Of a stretch of DNA of 64,000 bases, positions 17,603 through 25,585 are shown one piece after another. The DNA lies in NCBI RefSeq assembly GCF_008017445.1, contig NZ_VRSW01000004.1:1-64000 (forward strand), read 5' to 3'. Below the pieces are notes generated by a model, which was not told where the DNA came from, ran no database searches, and saw only the letters and a list, made by a program, of their open reading frames with translations. How positions within the stretch are numbered: position 1 is the stretch's first letter; each line of letters starts with the position of its first letter. A program made the position numbers and the translations under genes. Source of the stretch: Microbacterium mitrae. Lineage in GTDB: Bacteria; Actinomycetota; Actinomycetes; Actinomycetales; Microbacteriaceae.

Positions 17603-18001
17603 CTAGTCGATGGCTGTGTTGGTGGTGCGGGAGCGTCCGCGGAATTCGGCGATCACATCACCCGAGGCCGTGGTGACGGTGACGTCGTAGATTCCGCTGC
17701 GGCCGCGCAGTGAAACGCGGCGTGCATGCGCGGTCAGCACGTCGCCTTCGCGGGTGGGCGCGAGGAAGGAGATGTCAGCGCCGGCCGCGACCGTCACGGT
17801 CTCCCCCTCGTTGCACGCGAACGCGAACGCGGTGTCGGCGAGCGCGAACACCATGCCGCCGTGCGTGATGCCGAATCCGTTGAGCATGTCGCGGCGCACC
17901 GTCATGCGGAGGGTCACATCGCCCGGTTCGGCGGTGACGATCTCGATGCCAAGCGCCTGCGAGGCGTAATCGTCGCGCATGAGTCGGTCAGCTGAAGTCA
18001 T
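17603..18001 (-). CDS. paaI: PaaI-type hotdog thioesterase
   Basis: The 132-residue hotdog-fold protein has the PaaI signature NGFGITHGGMVFALADTAFAF (about 41-61), with the catalytic Asp in the following helix. PaaI hydrolyses dead-end ring-hydroxylated phenylacetyl-CoA derivatives and so frees CoA. It follows paaZ after a spacer that holds a repeat element, and is likely the last gene of that operon. Confidence 0.88.
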   Translation of the reverse strand: MTSADRLMRDDYASQALGIEIVTAEPGDVTLRMTVRRDMLNGFGITHGGMVFALADTAFAFACNEGETVTVAAGADISFLAPTREGDVLTAHARRVSLRGRSGIYDVTVTTASGDVIAEFRGRSRTTNTAID

Positions 18002-18012
18002 CAGGCACCGGA

Positions 18013-18118
18013 ACCATGGGTCGCTGAGCGACGACGCGCAGCGACCGAGACGAATCGGGGTATCCCGGCGCGATCGGTCAGGTCAAGACGTTTCGACTCG
18101 CTACGCTCGCTCAACGGG
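18013..18118. repeat. GAGCGACG/CGCTCAACG palindromic repeat between paaZ and paaI
   Basis: The 130-base paaZ-paaI spacer holds a diverged copy of the repeat at 15132-15345: CGCTGAGCGACGACG, AGCGACCGAGACGAATCGGGG and GTTTCGACTCGCTACGCTCG. It can fold on itself and could also act as an intra-operon stem. Confidence 0.6.
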
Positions 18119-18130
18119 TGCACCGCCGCA

Positions 18131-20227
18131 TCACCCCTCCATCACCGAAACCGCAGCGCCCACCGCGGCCCCGACCCGCTTCTCAACCAGCGTGAGCACG
18201 TCGTACTGCGCCACGACCTCATCACGATCGTTGTGGATCACGGCATCCCACCGCACCTCGCCGTATTCGTCGGTCTCGCGGGGCGAAATCTGCTTCGCAG
18301 TCAGCGTGACTCGAATCGAATCGCCGGGCGACACCGGCGTGATGAAGCGCAGATTCTCGAGTCCGTAGTTCGCTAGCACCGGGCCCGGTGCGGGGTCGAC
18401 GAAGAGTCCGGCCGCCCACGAAACGAGCAGGTAGCCGTGGGCAACACGACCAGGGAAGAAGGGGTTCGCGGCCGCATCCTCCTCATTCATGTGCGCGTAG
18501 AACGTGTCGCCGGTGAAGTGCGCGAACGTCTCGATGTCTTGCAGCGACACGGCCCGCAGCGGCGAAGCGAACTGGTCACCAATACGCAATTCGGCCAGCG
18601 ACTTGCGGAAGGGGTGCACCCCGTCATTCACGGCCGAAGCCCCGGCGTGCCACACTCCCGTGAGCGCGGTCAGCATGTCGGGTGAGCCCTGAATTGCAGT
18701 GCGCTGCATGTGGTGCAAAACCGCACGAATGCCGCCCAGCTCTTCGCCGCCTCCCGCACGCCCGGGCCCGCCGTGCACGAGATGCGGAACCGGTGCGCCA
18801 TGCCCGGTCGAGGTCTTCGCGTCAACGCGGTCGAGAAAAAGCAGGCGTCCGTTATACGCAGCGGAACCAGAGAGCAGCTCGGTTGCGAACGCCGGGTCGT
18901 GCGTCACGACGCTGGTGACAAGGGATCCGCCGCCACGTGCCACCAACGATGCGGCTTCGCTCGGTGACGAATACCCGATCACCGACGACACCGGCCCAAA
19001 TGCCTCCACCGCATGCACAGCGTCGGGCACCGCGCCCGCGAACGTCAGCACCATCGGCGCGACGAAGGCCCCCTCCGGAACCACTCCCCTGGTTCCGTCT
19101 GCCTTTGTCACCTCGGGTGCGGCGACGTCTCCGATCACGAGCTCCCCGCCAGCGTCGACGAGCTTCGCGACCTGCGCGAGCACGTCATCGCGTTGCTCAA
19201 CAGAAACGAGCGGGCCCATCGTCACGCCGTCTGCATGGGGGTCGCCGAGCACAACGCGCTGGTCGATCTTCGCGCGCAACGCGGCAACCACGTCGTCAAC
19301 CAGGCCAGCAGGCACAATCGCGCGGCGAATCGCGGTGCATTTCTGCCCCGCTTTCGACGACAACTCCACAAACCATTGCGATACGTACGCGTCGAACTCC
19401 GGGGTTCCGGGCACCGCATCGGGCCCCAACACCGACGCGTTGATCGAGTCGGTTTCGCTCGTGAATCGCACCGTCTTGTTCTGCACGTTGGGGTGCGTGC
19501 GCAGGCGGTCGGCGGTGGAGGCGGAACCGGTGAAGGCAACCAGGTCGCCGAGGCGGAGGTGGTCGAAAAGGCCGGGGATGCTGCCGTTGATGAGTTGGAG
19601 GGTTCCGTCGGGCACGAGGCCGGTTTCGAGCAGAATACGCACCCACGCTTCGGCAATGTACGCGGTGGGGGTAGCCGGTTTAATCACGCTCGGCACGCCG
19701 GCGAGAAACGCGGGCGCGAACTTTTCGAGCGCACCCCACATCGGAAAGTTGAACGCATTAATCTGCACCGCGACGCCCGGCAGCCGCGTGTAGATGTGGC
19801 GGCCGATGAAGGTTCCGTCTTTCGACAGCGGCTCGACCGGGCCATCGAGGTACACGGAACCAGCGGGCATTTCGCGACGCCCCTTGCCGGAGTAAGTGAA
19901 CAGCACGCCGATGCCGCCGTCGATGTCGGCGCCCGAGTCGCGCACGGTGGATCCGGCACGCTTGGAGAGTTCGTACAGCTCCTGCTTGCGCTCGGTGAGG
20001 GCCTGACCCATCTGCTTCAGCAGCATCGCGCGCTGCGGAAAAGTGAGCTCTCCGAGGCTCGCCTGCCCGACCGTGCGGGCGTAGTCGAGCGCCCCAGCAA
20101 GGTCGATGCCCGTGCTCGACACGCGCGTGATCACCTCGCCGGTCGACGCATCACGCACGTCGACGCCGTCATCGCCCGTGGGCGTGACCCATTCGCCGCG
20201 AACAAAACTAGGCAGGATGGCAGTCAT
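18131..20227 (-). CDS. paaZ: bifunctional oxepin-CoA hydrolase / semialdehyde dehydrogenase
   Basis: The 698-residue fusion has an aldehyde dehydrogenase domain (about 1-520; SKAGQKCTAIRRAIV holds the catalytic Cys) and a C-terminal MaoC-like hydratase (about 555-690; FAHFTGDTFYAHMNEEDA). It opens the oxepin-CoA ring and oxidises the resulting aldehyde. I start it at the ATG preceded by GGAG six bases upstream. That GGAG-ATG block is identical to the end of paaH, so the two genes once probably overlapped. An in-frame ATG 21 codons earlier lacks a ribosome site. Confidence 0.92.
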   Translation of the reverse strand: MTAILPSFVRGEWVTPTGDDGVDVRDASTGEVITRVSSTGIDLAGALDYARTVGQASLGELTFPQRAMLLKQMGQALTERKQELYELSKRAGSTVRDSGADIDGGIGVLFTYSGKGRREMPAGSVYLDGPVEPLSKDGTFIGRHIYTRLPGVAVQINAFNFPMWGALEKFAPAFLAGVPSVIKPATPTAYIAEAWVRILLETGLVPDGTLQLINGSIPGLFDHLRLGDLVAFTGSASTADRLRTHPNVQNKTVRFTSETDSINASVLGPDAVPGTPEFDAYVSQWFVELSSKAGQKCTAIRRAIVPAGLVDDVVAALRAKIDQRVVLGDPHADGVTMGPLVSVEQRDDVLAQVAKLVDAGGELVIGDVAAPEVTKADGTRGVVPEGAFVAPMVLTFAGAVPDAVHAVEAFGPVSSVIGYSSPSEAASLVARGGGSLVTSVVTHDPAFATELLSGSAAYNGRLLFLDRVDAKTSTGHGAPVPHLVHGGPGRAGGGEELGGIRAVLHHMQRTAIQGSPDMLTALTGVWHAGASAVNDGVHPFRKSLAELRIGDQFASPLRAVSLQDIETFAHFTGDTFYAHMNEEDAAANPFFPGRVAHGYLLVSWAAGLFVDPAPGPVLANYGLENLRFITPVSPGDSIRVTLTAKQISPRETDEYGEVRWDAVIHNDRDEVVAQYDVLTLVEKRVGAAVGAAVSVMEG

Positions 20228-20240
20228 TCGGTGCTCCATT
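20219..20240. repeat. 22-bp direct repeat, copy A (paaZ start)
   Basis: These 22 bases, covering the paaZ start codon and its GGAG, are identical to 21679-21700, which is the last part of paaH. The two copies bracket the toxin-antitoxin segment. Confidence 0.9.
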
Positions 20241-20304
20241 TCGTGTTCGCGCCTGTAGCTTGCGGCGATGGTAGTGCGCGGATCCGACATCGTCGTCGAA
20301 CTAA

Positions 20305-20326
20305 TTACAGACCGATCGTTCAGTAA
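20305..20326. promoter_or_regulatory. PaaR-like operator before paaZ
   Basis: TTACAGACCGATCGTTCAGTAA is an imperfect palindrome of the same kind as the paaA operator. It is identical to the paaF operator, and the match extends into flanking bases including TCGTCGAACT. The ribosome site GGGAG present in the paaF leader is missing here. Confidence 0.78.
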
Positions 20327-20485
20327 AGAGCGTAGCGACGTTGAGTCCGATGCGGAAGAGGTGCGGAACCAGGAGTGCGGAACACGCGCACGGAACCATG
20401 GCCCGCGACAGCGAGCGCAGACTCACTGCCACGAATTCCGCATCAACACGCAGCCACCAACTGGCTGTGAACGATTTGATCGATA

Positions 20486-20514
20486 TGGACGATTTGGCCG
20501 AATTAGTTCATACT
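20486..20514 (+). promoter_or_regulatory. possible leaderless promoter of the toxin-antitoxin pair
   Basis: CATACT (20509-20514) with a weak TGGACG 17 bases upstream would start transcription at about 20521, exactly at the ATG of the HTH gene. No ribosome site precedes that ATG, which agrees with leaderless translation, common in actinobacteria. Confidence 0.4.
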
Positions 20515-20520
20515 GGCGTC

Positions 20521-21015
20521 ATGAGCACCCCCACCCGTGATTCTGTTGTTGTCGACCCTCCCGTCGATCTCGACGAGATGATGAACCTGGCCAAGTTTCT
20601 GGGTAGCCACGAAACGCCAGCCATTCTGCTCGGCCCTGATGGTGAGCAACTCCCACTCCCCCTGCCTATTTATCAGGTGTTGCAACAAGTTGTTGATGCG
20701 ATGGAGCGGGGCGCTTCCGTGAGCATCCAGCCAGTCGACCGCCGACTGACTACGCAACAAGCCGCATCCGTTCTTGGTGTGAGTCGAAGCACATTGCTTC
20801 GACTGCTCGAGGAGCGGGAGCTCCCCTTCGAACGATTCGGCGAAGCACGGCATCGTCGGCTGCGATTGAATGACGTGCTCGCCTACCGCGATCGCAAGAG
20901 CGACGAGCGCCGCAGCCGGCTTGAAGAGCTCACCCGACAAGCCCAAGAAGATGGCCTGTACGACGTGGATGCTACGGACTACAGCGAAGCACTCCGAAAA
21001 GCACGGAAAGGCTAG
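20521..21015 (+). CDS. HTH (excisionase-type) antitoxin
   Basis: The 164-residue protein has a MerR/excisionase-like HTH in its second half: LTTQQAASVLGVSRSTLLRL (about 77-96) followed by the wing ERFGEARHRRLRLNDVLAYR. The C-terminal tail is short and charged, as in antitoxins that cover their toxin. It lies three bases before a PIN-domain gene, so the two form a probable type II toxin-antitoxin module. Excisionase-type HTH plus PIN pairs are a known arrangement. The open frame extends upstream but the sequence there looks like spacer. Confidence 0.8.
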   Translation: MSTPTRDSVVVDPPVDLDEMMNLAKFLGSHETPAILLGPDGEQLPLPLPIYQVLQQVVDAMERGASVSIQPVDRRLTTQQAASVLGVSRSTLLRLLEERELPFERFGEARHRRLRLNDVLAYRDRKSDERRSRLEELTRQAQEDGLYDVDATDYSEALRKARKG

Positions 21016-21018
21016 CCG

Positions 21019-21588
21019 TTGGCTCGCTTCACCGCCTTCCTCGACGCCTGTGTACTCGTTCCCATCGCGCCCGCAGACACGATGCTGCGACTTGCGGAAC
21101 GTGGGCTGTTTCGCCCCACATGGTCTGAGAAGGTGATCAACGAAGCGCAAATCGCGCTGGAAAAAATTCATCCAGGCGTCGACCCGAACCGCTTCCAGTA
21201 TCGGTTCGCTTCGATGAACGAAGCCTTTGATGATGCTCTGATCACTGGCTGGGAGCCACTAACGACGGGGCTCGCACTCCCCGACCCCGGGGACGCGCAC
21301 GTGCTCGCGGCCGCCATCCTCGGCCGCGCCGACGTGATTGTCACGCAGAACCTAAAAGACTTCCCTTCTGAGGTCCTGTCTCCGTTCGGGATCGATGCCG
21401 TCAGCACCGATGACTTCCTCCTGGACCAGCTGGGACTATCGCGCTCGGTAGTTCAGCAAGTCATCGCCGAGCAGGCGGCGTCCATGAAAGCTCCCCCAGT
21501 AGACATCGAGACCCTCCTCGCGCAGATCGCGCGGAGCGGTGCACCTCGGTTTGCGCACGCGGCTCAACCCGAGGCGACCGCCCCATAA
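21019..21588 (+). CDS. PIN-domain toxin (VapC-like)
   Basis: The 189-residue protein has the PIN acidic residues in FLDACVLVP (Asp near 8), LPDPGDAHVLAAA (about 89-101) and TQNLKDFP (about 111-118). PIN toxins cut RNA, often tRNA or rRNA. The C-terminus beyond about 135 is an additional helical region seen in this subgroup. The start is TTG, three bases after the antitoxin stop. Sure of the fold, less of the RNA target. Confidence 0.82.
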   Translation: MARFTAFLDACVLVPIAPADTMLRLAERGLFRPTWSEKVINEAQIALEKIHPGVDPNRFQYRFASMNEAFDDALITGWEPLTTGLALPDPGDAHVLAAAILGRADVIVTQNLKDFPSEVLSPFGIDAVSTDDFLLDQLGLSRSVVQQVIAEQAASMKAPPVDIETLLAQIARSGAPRFAHAAQPEATAP

Positions 21589-21620
21589 CGTGTAAAGAAT
21601 TAGGCGAATTTTTTACACGT
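21588..21620 (+). terminator. hairpin after the PIN toxin gene
   Basis: ACGTGTAAA (21588-21596) pairs exactly with TTTACACGT (21612-21620) and a run of T lies in the right arm. It starts at the toxin stop codon. A second small palindrome, GACATGTC, follows at about 21627. These could equally be recombination or operator sites. Confidence 0.5.
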
Positions 21621-21678
21621 CATGGCGACATGTCAATCGGCTTTACATGTCCAGCCCCTGAGCAACGCCGCACAAACC

Positions 21679-21700
21679 GGCAGTCATTCGGTGCTCCATT
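21679..21700. repeat. 22-bp direct repeat, copy B (paaH end)
   Basis: This copy is identical to 20219-20240 and includes the paaH stop codon. On the minus strand it also contains an ATGA and GGAG that look like a fossil of the paaZ start. Confidence 0.9.
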
Positions 21701-22667
21701 CGTAGAATCCGCGGCCGGTTTTGCGGCCCAAATGCCCCTCCGCGACGAGACGCCGCAGAATCTCCGGCGGCGCAAACCGCTCGCCGTACGCGCGGTGCAG
21801 TTCTTCCGCGATGTCAAGGCGCACGTCGAGTCCGACGATGTCGGTGGTGCGCAGCGGGCCGGTGGGGTGACGGTAGCCGAGTTGCATCGCGGTATCGATA
21901 TCGGCGGCGGATGCGACGCCCTCGTCGAGCATGCGCATCGCCTCGAGCGCGAGCGCGACGCCGAGGCGACTCGACGCAAAACCGGGGGCATTCGCGACCG
22001 TGATCGCGGTCTTTCCGAGGTCGTCGACCCACGTTTGCGCCCGCGCGATCACGTCGGGTGCGGTGTGCGCCCCGCGCACAATCTCGACGAGACTCGACGA
22101 CGGAACCGGGTTAAAGAAGTGCATCCCCACAAACCGCTGCGGGTTGTCGATGGCGCCGGCGAGGTCGTCAATCGAGATGGACGATGTATTCGTCGCAATC
22201 ACCGCCGTGCGCGCGACGACCTCATTCACGCGGGCCAGCGCGACAGCCTTGAGCGCGCGCGATTCGGGCACGGCTTCGATCACGAGTTGCGCGCCGGCGA
22301 GCGCATGCATGTCTGCCGATGTCTCGAAACCCTCCCCCGCTTTTGTGGCGACTGTCGTGGTTCCGGAACCATCGGCTGCGTTGGACGCGAAACCTGCGGC
22401 GACGGAACCATCGGCTGGCACGTGCGGGGCGGCGTCGTGGCGCGGGTGGTGTTGGGGTGCGTGTTCGGCGGCGTGTTCGGTGGCTTGTTGGGCTGCGCGT
22501 TCGGCGGTTCGGGCGAGGAGGGTGGCGATGCGTTCGTGGGCGACGAGGGCTGCGGCGTCGTTTTGTTCGACGACGGTGACGTGACTGCCGGCGAGGATGA
22601 AGGCGTGGGCGATGCCTGCGCCCATGCGTCCGCCGCCGACGACGGCGACGTGGGAGGGAACGGTCAT
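21684..22667 (-). CDS. paaH: 3-hydroxyadipyl-CoA dehydrogenase
   Basis: The 327-residue 3-hydroxyacyl-CoA dehydrogenase has an NAD site VAVVGGGRMGAGIA (about 7-20), the signature GMHFFNPVP (about 173-181, catalytic His) and a C-terminal dimerisation domain. It oxidises 3-hydroxyadipyl-CoA. An insertion of about 55 Ala/His/Gly-rich residues (about 57-112) interrupts the Rossmann domain; its DNA contains a 15-bp repeat. The ATG overlaps the paaF stop by four bases. Confidence 0.9.
   Translation of the reverse strand: MTVPSHVAVVGGGRMGAGIAHAFILAGSHVTVVEQNDAAALVAHERIATLLARTAERAAQQATEHAAEHAPQHHPRHDAAPHVPADGSVAAGFASNAADGSGTTTVATKAGEGFETSADMHALAGAQLVIEAVPESRALKAVALARVNEVVARTAVIATNTSSISIDDLAGAIDNPQRFVGMHFFNPVPSSSLVEIVRGAHTAPDVIARAQTWVDDLGKTAITVANAPGFASSRLGVALALEAMRMLDEGVASAADIDTAMQLGYRHPTGPLRTTDIVGLDVRLDIAEELHRAYGERFAPPEILRRLVAEGHLGRKTGRGFYEWSTE
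22364..22417. repeat. 15-bp direct repeat inside paaH
   Basis: CGGAACCATCGGCTG occurs at 22364-22378 and 22403-22417, 39 bases apart, so both copies are in the same frame and encode ADGS on the minus strand. They lie in the low-complexity insertion of paaH. Confidence 0.85.
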
Positions 22668-23461
22668 CGGGTTTTCCTCTCGAGGAAGGCGGTCATGCGG
22701 CGCATTTTGGCGTCGCTGTCGAAGAGTTCGGCCTGGAGTTCGCCGATGATTTTGGGCTGGTCTTGTTTCGGCGTGTGGAGCACGGTTTTGGTGTGCTGCA
22801 CGGCGCGGGGTTCGAGCTTCGCGATGCGGTCGGCGATGGCGTGCGCTTCGGCGAGCGGGTTGTCGGTGATGCTCGTGATGAGGCCGTAGGCGAGCGCTTC
22901 TTCGGCGGTGAGGGTGCGGCCGGTAAGGAGGAGTTCGGCGGCGCGGGCGTGACCGATGATTTCGGGGAGGCGCAGAGTCGCGCCGGCGGCCGCGATGATG
23001 CCGAGCCCTGGTTCGGGGTTGCCGATTTTTAGCGTGGGTGATGCGATGCGGATGTCGGCCGCATAGGCGAGTTCGGCTCCGCCACCGAGGGCATAGCCGC
23101 TGAGCGCGGCGATCACCGGCATGGGCAGAGCGTGGATGCGCTGGAACGCGGTGAGGTTGATGCCCTGTTTGGCTTCTGCGGCGCGGCGGTCGCGGAGTTC
23201 GGCGATGTCGGCCCCGCCCGCGAAGTGTGGGCCAGCCCCGGTGATGATGAGGGTCTTGGGGCGCTGCTCGAGTTCGGCACAAAGGTCGTGGAGGGCGTCG
23301 ATCGTCGCCTTGTTGATCGCGTTGCGATGATCTAGGCGGTTGAGCGTGGCGACGACGCGGTCGGCGTGGTGCTCAGTGAGGAGTGGCGCCTCTGCTTCGC
23401 CGTGGGTTTCTTCGCGCGCGCGAATCACCGGCTCGTCAGGTGCCAGCGGTTGCGACGTCAT
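22664..23461 (-). CDS. paaF: enoyl-CoA hydratase, PaaF-like
   Basis: The 265-residue crotonase-fold enzyme has GAGPHFAGGADIAELRDR (oxyanion hole and first region, about 55-72), GYALGGGAELAYAADIRIAS with the first Glu, and EPGLGIIAAAGATLRLP with the second Glu. Both glutamates of a true hydratase are present, which suits hydration of 2,3-dehydroadipyl-CoA. The first 25 residues are an extension before the fold. It is the first gene of the paaF-H-Z-I run and its ATG has GGGAG upstream. Confidence 0.82.
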   Translation of the reverse strand: MTSQPLAPDEPVIRAREETHGEAEAPLLTEHHADRVVATLNRLDHRNAINKATIDALHDLCAELEQRPKTLIITGAGPHFAGGADIAELRDRRAAEAKQGINLTAFQRIHALPMPVIAALSGYALGGGAELAYAADIRIASPTLKIGNPEPGLGIIAAAGATLRLPEIIGHARAAELLLTGRTLTAEEALAYGLITSITDNPLAEAHAIADRIAKLEPRAVQHTKTVLHTPKQDQPKIIGELQAELFDSDAKMRRMTAFLERKTR

Positions 23462-23476
23462 CGTCGAACTCCCTAA

Positions 23477-23498
23477 TTACAGACCGATCGTTCAGTAA
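23477..23498. promoter_or_regulatory. PaaR-like operator before paaF
   Basis: TTACAGACCGATCGTTCAGTAA lies 15 bases before the paaF ATG and is identical to the paaZ operator. It is the third member of the set. Confidence 0.8.
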
Positions 23499-23603
23499 AT
23501 AGTAGCGGGGTTGTTGGTGGAGGGGAAGATGGCCTCCCGCGTTAAAGCCCAAGAACTAAACGTTGGGGTTTTAACCACCAGTGCGCCTGCGTAGGGTGAA
23601 GGT

Positions 23604-24368
23604 GTGAAAATCGCGATTGCGGGCGGAACCGGAGTTGTCGGGCGTCATGTCGAGCGGATCGCTCGTGAAGCGGGTCACGAGACCGTCGTTCTTACCCGCT
23701 CCCAAGGGGTTGATCTCGTTAGCGGCGAGGGGCTGAGCCTAACCGGCGTAGACGTCGTGATCGACGCCTCCGGGCCGTCGAAGGGCGAGCGCGGCAATGT
23801 CGTCGAGTTCTTTGAGCGGGTTTCGACAAACCTGCTCAAGGCAGAAGCAGACGCGGGCGTTCGTCATCACGTCGCGCTTTCCATCATCGGTGCGGCACAG
23901 GTCAATGCTGGCTACTACGCGGGCAAGCGTGCCCAAGAAGATGTGGTGACCGCCGGATCGATTGCGTGGACGATTTTGCGCGCCACCCAGTTCTTTGAGT
24001 TCGCCGATCAGGTCTCGATGCCCTTCGGCCCGTGGGTGGTGACTCCCAAGGTGCGCTCACAACCGATCGCTGCGGCGTCGGTCGCCGCCGAGCTCGTGCG
24101 GCTCGCAGAGTCGGCGGTGCAGGGCGCTTCGAATGATGCGCACGGTGTGCACGAAGTCGCCGGCCCGGAGGAACGTCAGATTGCCCACCTCATGCGCGAG
24201 CTACTCGTTGCACGCGGCGACAAGCGTCGAGTGCTCGAGTTGCCCCTTCCTGGCCGTTTCGGCAAGGGCCTTCGCGACGGCACGATCTTGCCTAGCTCAG
24301 AAGCGAAACTCGATGACGTCGCGTTCGAAGACTGGCTCGCTGGGTCGCACGACGAGTTGAGTGCTTAG
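23604..24368 (+). CDS. NAD(P)-binding atypical SDR (NmrA-like)
   Basis: The 254-residue protein starts with the dinucleotide motif MKIAIAGGTGVVGRHV and is short for an SDR-fold enzyme. YYAGKRAQEDVV carries the YxxxK pattern, and WTILRATQFFEF is typical of NmrA/NAD(P)H-binding family proteins that act as redox sensors or oxidoreductases. The GTG start has AGGGTGAAGG upstream. A weak hairpin between it and paaF (23542-23574) may separate their transcripts. Substrate unknown. Confidence 0.82.
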   Translation: MKIAIAGGTGVVGRHVERIAREAGHETVVLTRSQGVDLVSGEGLSLTGVDVVIDASGPSKGERGNVVEFFERVSTNLLKAEADAGVRHHVALSIIGAAQVNAGYYAGKRAQEDVVTAGSIAWTILRATQFFEFADQVSMPFGPWVVTPKVRSQPIAAASVAAELVRLAESAVQGASNDAHGVHEVAGPEERQIAHLMRELLVARGDKRRVLELPLPGRFGKGLRDGTILPSSEAKLDDVAFEDWLAGSHDELSA

Positions 24369-24376
24369 CCGGTGAG

Positions 24377-25543
24377 CTACTCGCCCCGCACCAGCGCAAC
24401 TATTTCGTCAAGCAGTCGCGTGTCGCCAGCGTCGAGGCCATAAAGCACCTCATGCAATGTCACCGCCGACTGCCGGACTTCGTGGTTTCCTGCGTACGTG
24501 AGGAACAAACGCGAGTAGTCGGCGAGGCGCGGGTCTACCTTCCGCCTCCACGTGGGCTCTTGCTCGTTCACAAACCAAGCTGACGGGCCGAGCTTGATCT
24601 GGATGGGGCTACCCGAAGCATCGTGTCCTGGTGCCGGCTCAAGAATCACGGCCCACTGGTAGATGCCTTGGTGGTTCGCGACGACTCGCTCAACGCGACC
24701 CTCGCCGAAAGCCGCATTGAGCTGACCCTTGAGCACGCCGTTGACATACGTCAGCAGGCGAGACTTCACGTGCTGCAAAACATCGCGACTCTCGCCGTAG
24801 CGTTCCCGCGCCTGCTGCGCGAGGTCGCTTGCGAGTCGCTCGGCCGCTACGTCGCGATCACGTTCTTGGTAGCGCCGGGCTTCGCCTGTCGCGCACATTG
24901 CGGTGATGAAGTCGAGCACGTCTTTGTCGCTCATGCGCGCCTTTCCTTTCGAAAACTTCCGGTGCACCTGGCTGAGAAATGTGTATTGCTCGGCGTTGCG
25001 CTTGGCGTAGGTGGAGTCGTCATCAAGCTTGCGAATCAGCCGGTCGAGAAGTCGTTCGTACGTCACGACAGGTGCGTTCTCCCACCCGTCTGTCTGCAGC
25101 GCGCGGTCTTCCTCGCCACACAGCAGAACGACGACGCTCCGCTTCCCACCGCGGCGGCCAAACTCCAGGTATCCCTCGTACTCGTGGCCGTGTCCGTCCG
25201 AAGTTCCGTAGTTCTCGACCACGATCACGGCGGAGTCGCTCTCGAGCACAATGTCGGCGATGTCCCACTCAAGGCCAGGCTTGGCCGTGTTGACCTCCTG
25301 CCGCACCGTGTAGGGGCCCGCAGGCAGACCTTCGCCGAGCTCCTCATTGATCACCTCAACGAAGAGATCTTGGCCAAGCCCCTCGAAGTTGTGCGTTCCG
25401 CCGATCTCGAAGATCCAGCGGAAGATGTTCGACAGCTGCTTCTCATGCGTGCCGTGGTGCATGACGTCGAAGACGTTGAATCCGACCGCCTCGGATTTTC
25501 CGAGCACGGGGAGCAACTGAGTCAGCAGTTCATTGGCGCTCAT
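24377..25543 (-). CDS. PD-(D/E)XK nuclease-family protein
   Basis: The 388-residue protein resembles the PDDEXK_4 family: an N-terminal EKQLSNIFRWIFE segment and a nuclease core with WDIADIVLESDSAVIVVENY (about 94-113) followed by EYEGYL. The usual core has Asp then Glu-x-Lys. Here the Lys position is Tyr (ENY), so catalysis may be lost or the Lys may have migrated. It begins the defence-rich region and is followed on the same strand (upstream) by a methyltransferase 42 bases away, which suggests a two-gene unit. Confidence 0.65.
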   Translation of the reverse strand: MSANELLTQLLPVLGKSEAVGFNVFDVMHHGTHEKQLSNIFRWIFEIGGTHNFEGLGQDLFVEVINEELGEGLPAGPYTVRQEVNTAKPGLEWDIADIVLESDSAVIVVENYGTSDGHGHEYEGYLEFGRRGGKRSVVVLLCGEEDRALQTDGWENAPVVTYERLLDRLIRKLDDDSTYAKRNAEQYTFLSQVHRKFSKGKARMSDKDVLDFITAMCATGEARRYQERDRDVAAERLASDLAQQARERYGESRDVLQHVKSRLLTYVNGVLKGQLNAAFGEGRVERVVANHQGIYQWAVILEPAPGHDASGSPIQIKLGPSAWFVNEQEPTWRRKVDPRLADYSRLFLTYAGNHEVRQSAVTLHEVLYGLDAGDTRLLDEIVALVRGE

Positions 25544-25585
25544 GAGTCCCCCGGATTCTGGCGTATCGCGCGATTGAGTCCGAGT

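Noticed and set aside
19013..20326. Long plus-strand open frame opposite paaZ
   Set aside because: It mirrors paaZ codon structure and has no motifs. paaZ is certain.
21588..21655. Palindromes after the PIN gene as an attachment or dif-like site
   Set aside because: No recombinase is nearby and the same bases make a plausible terminator; the 22-bp repeat, not this, brackets the segment.
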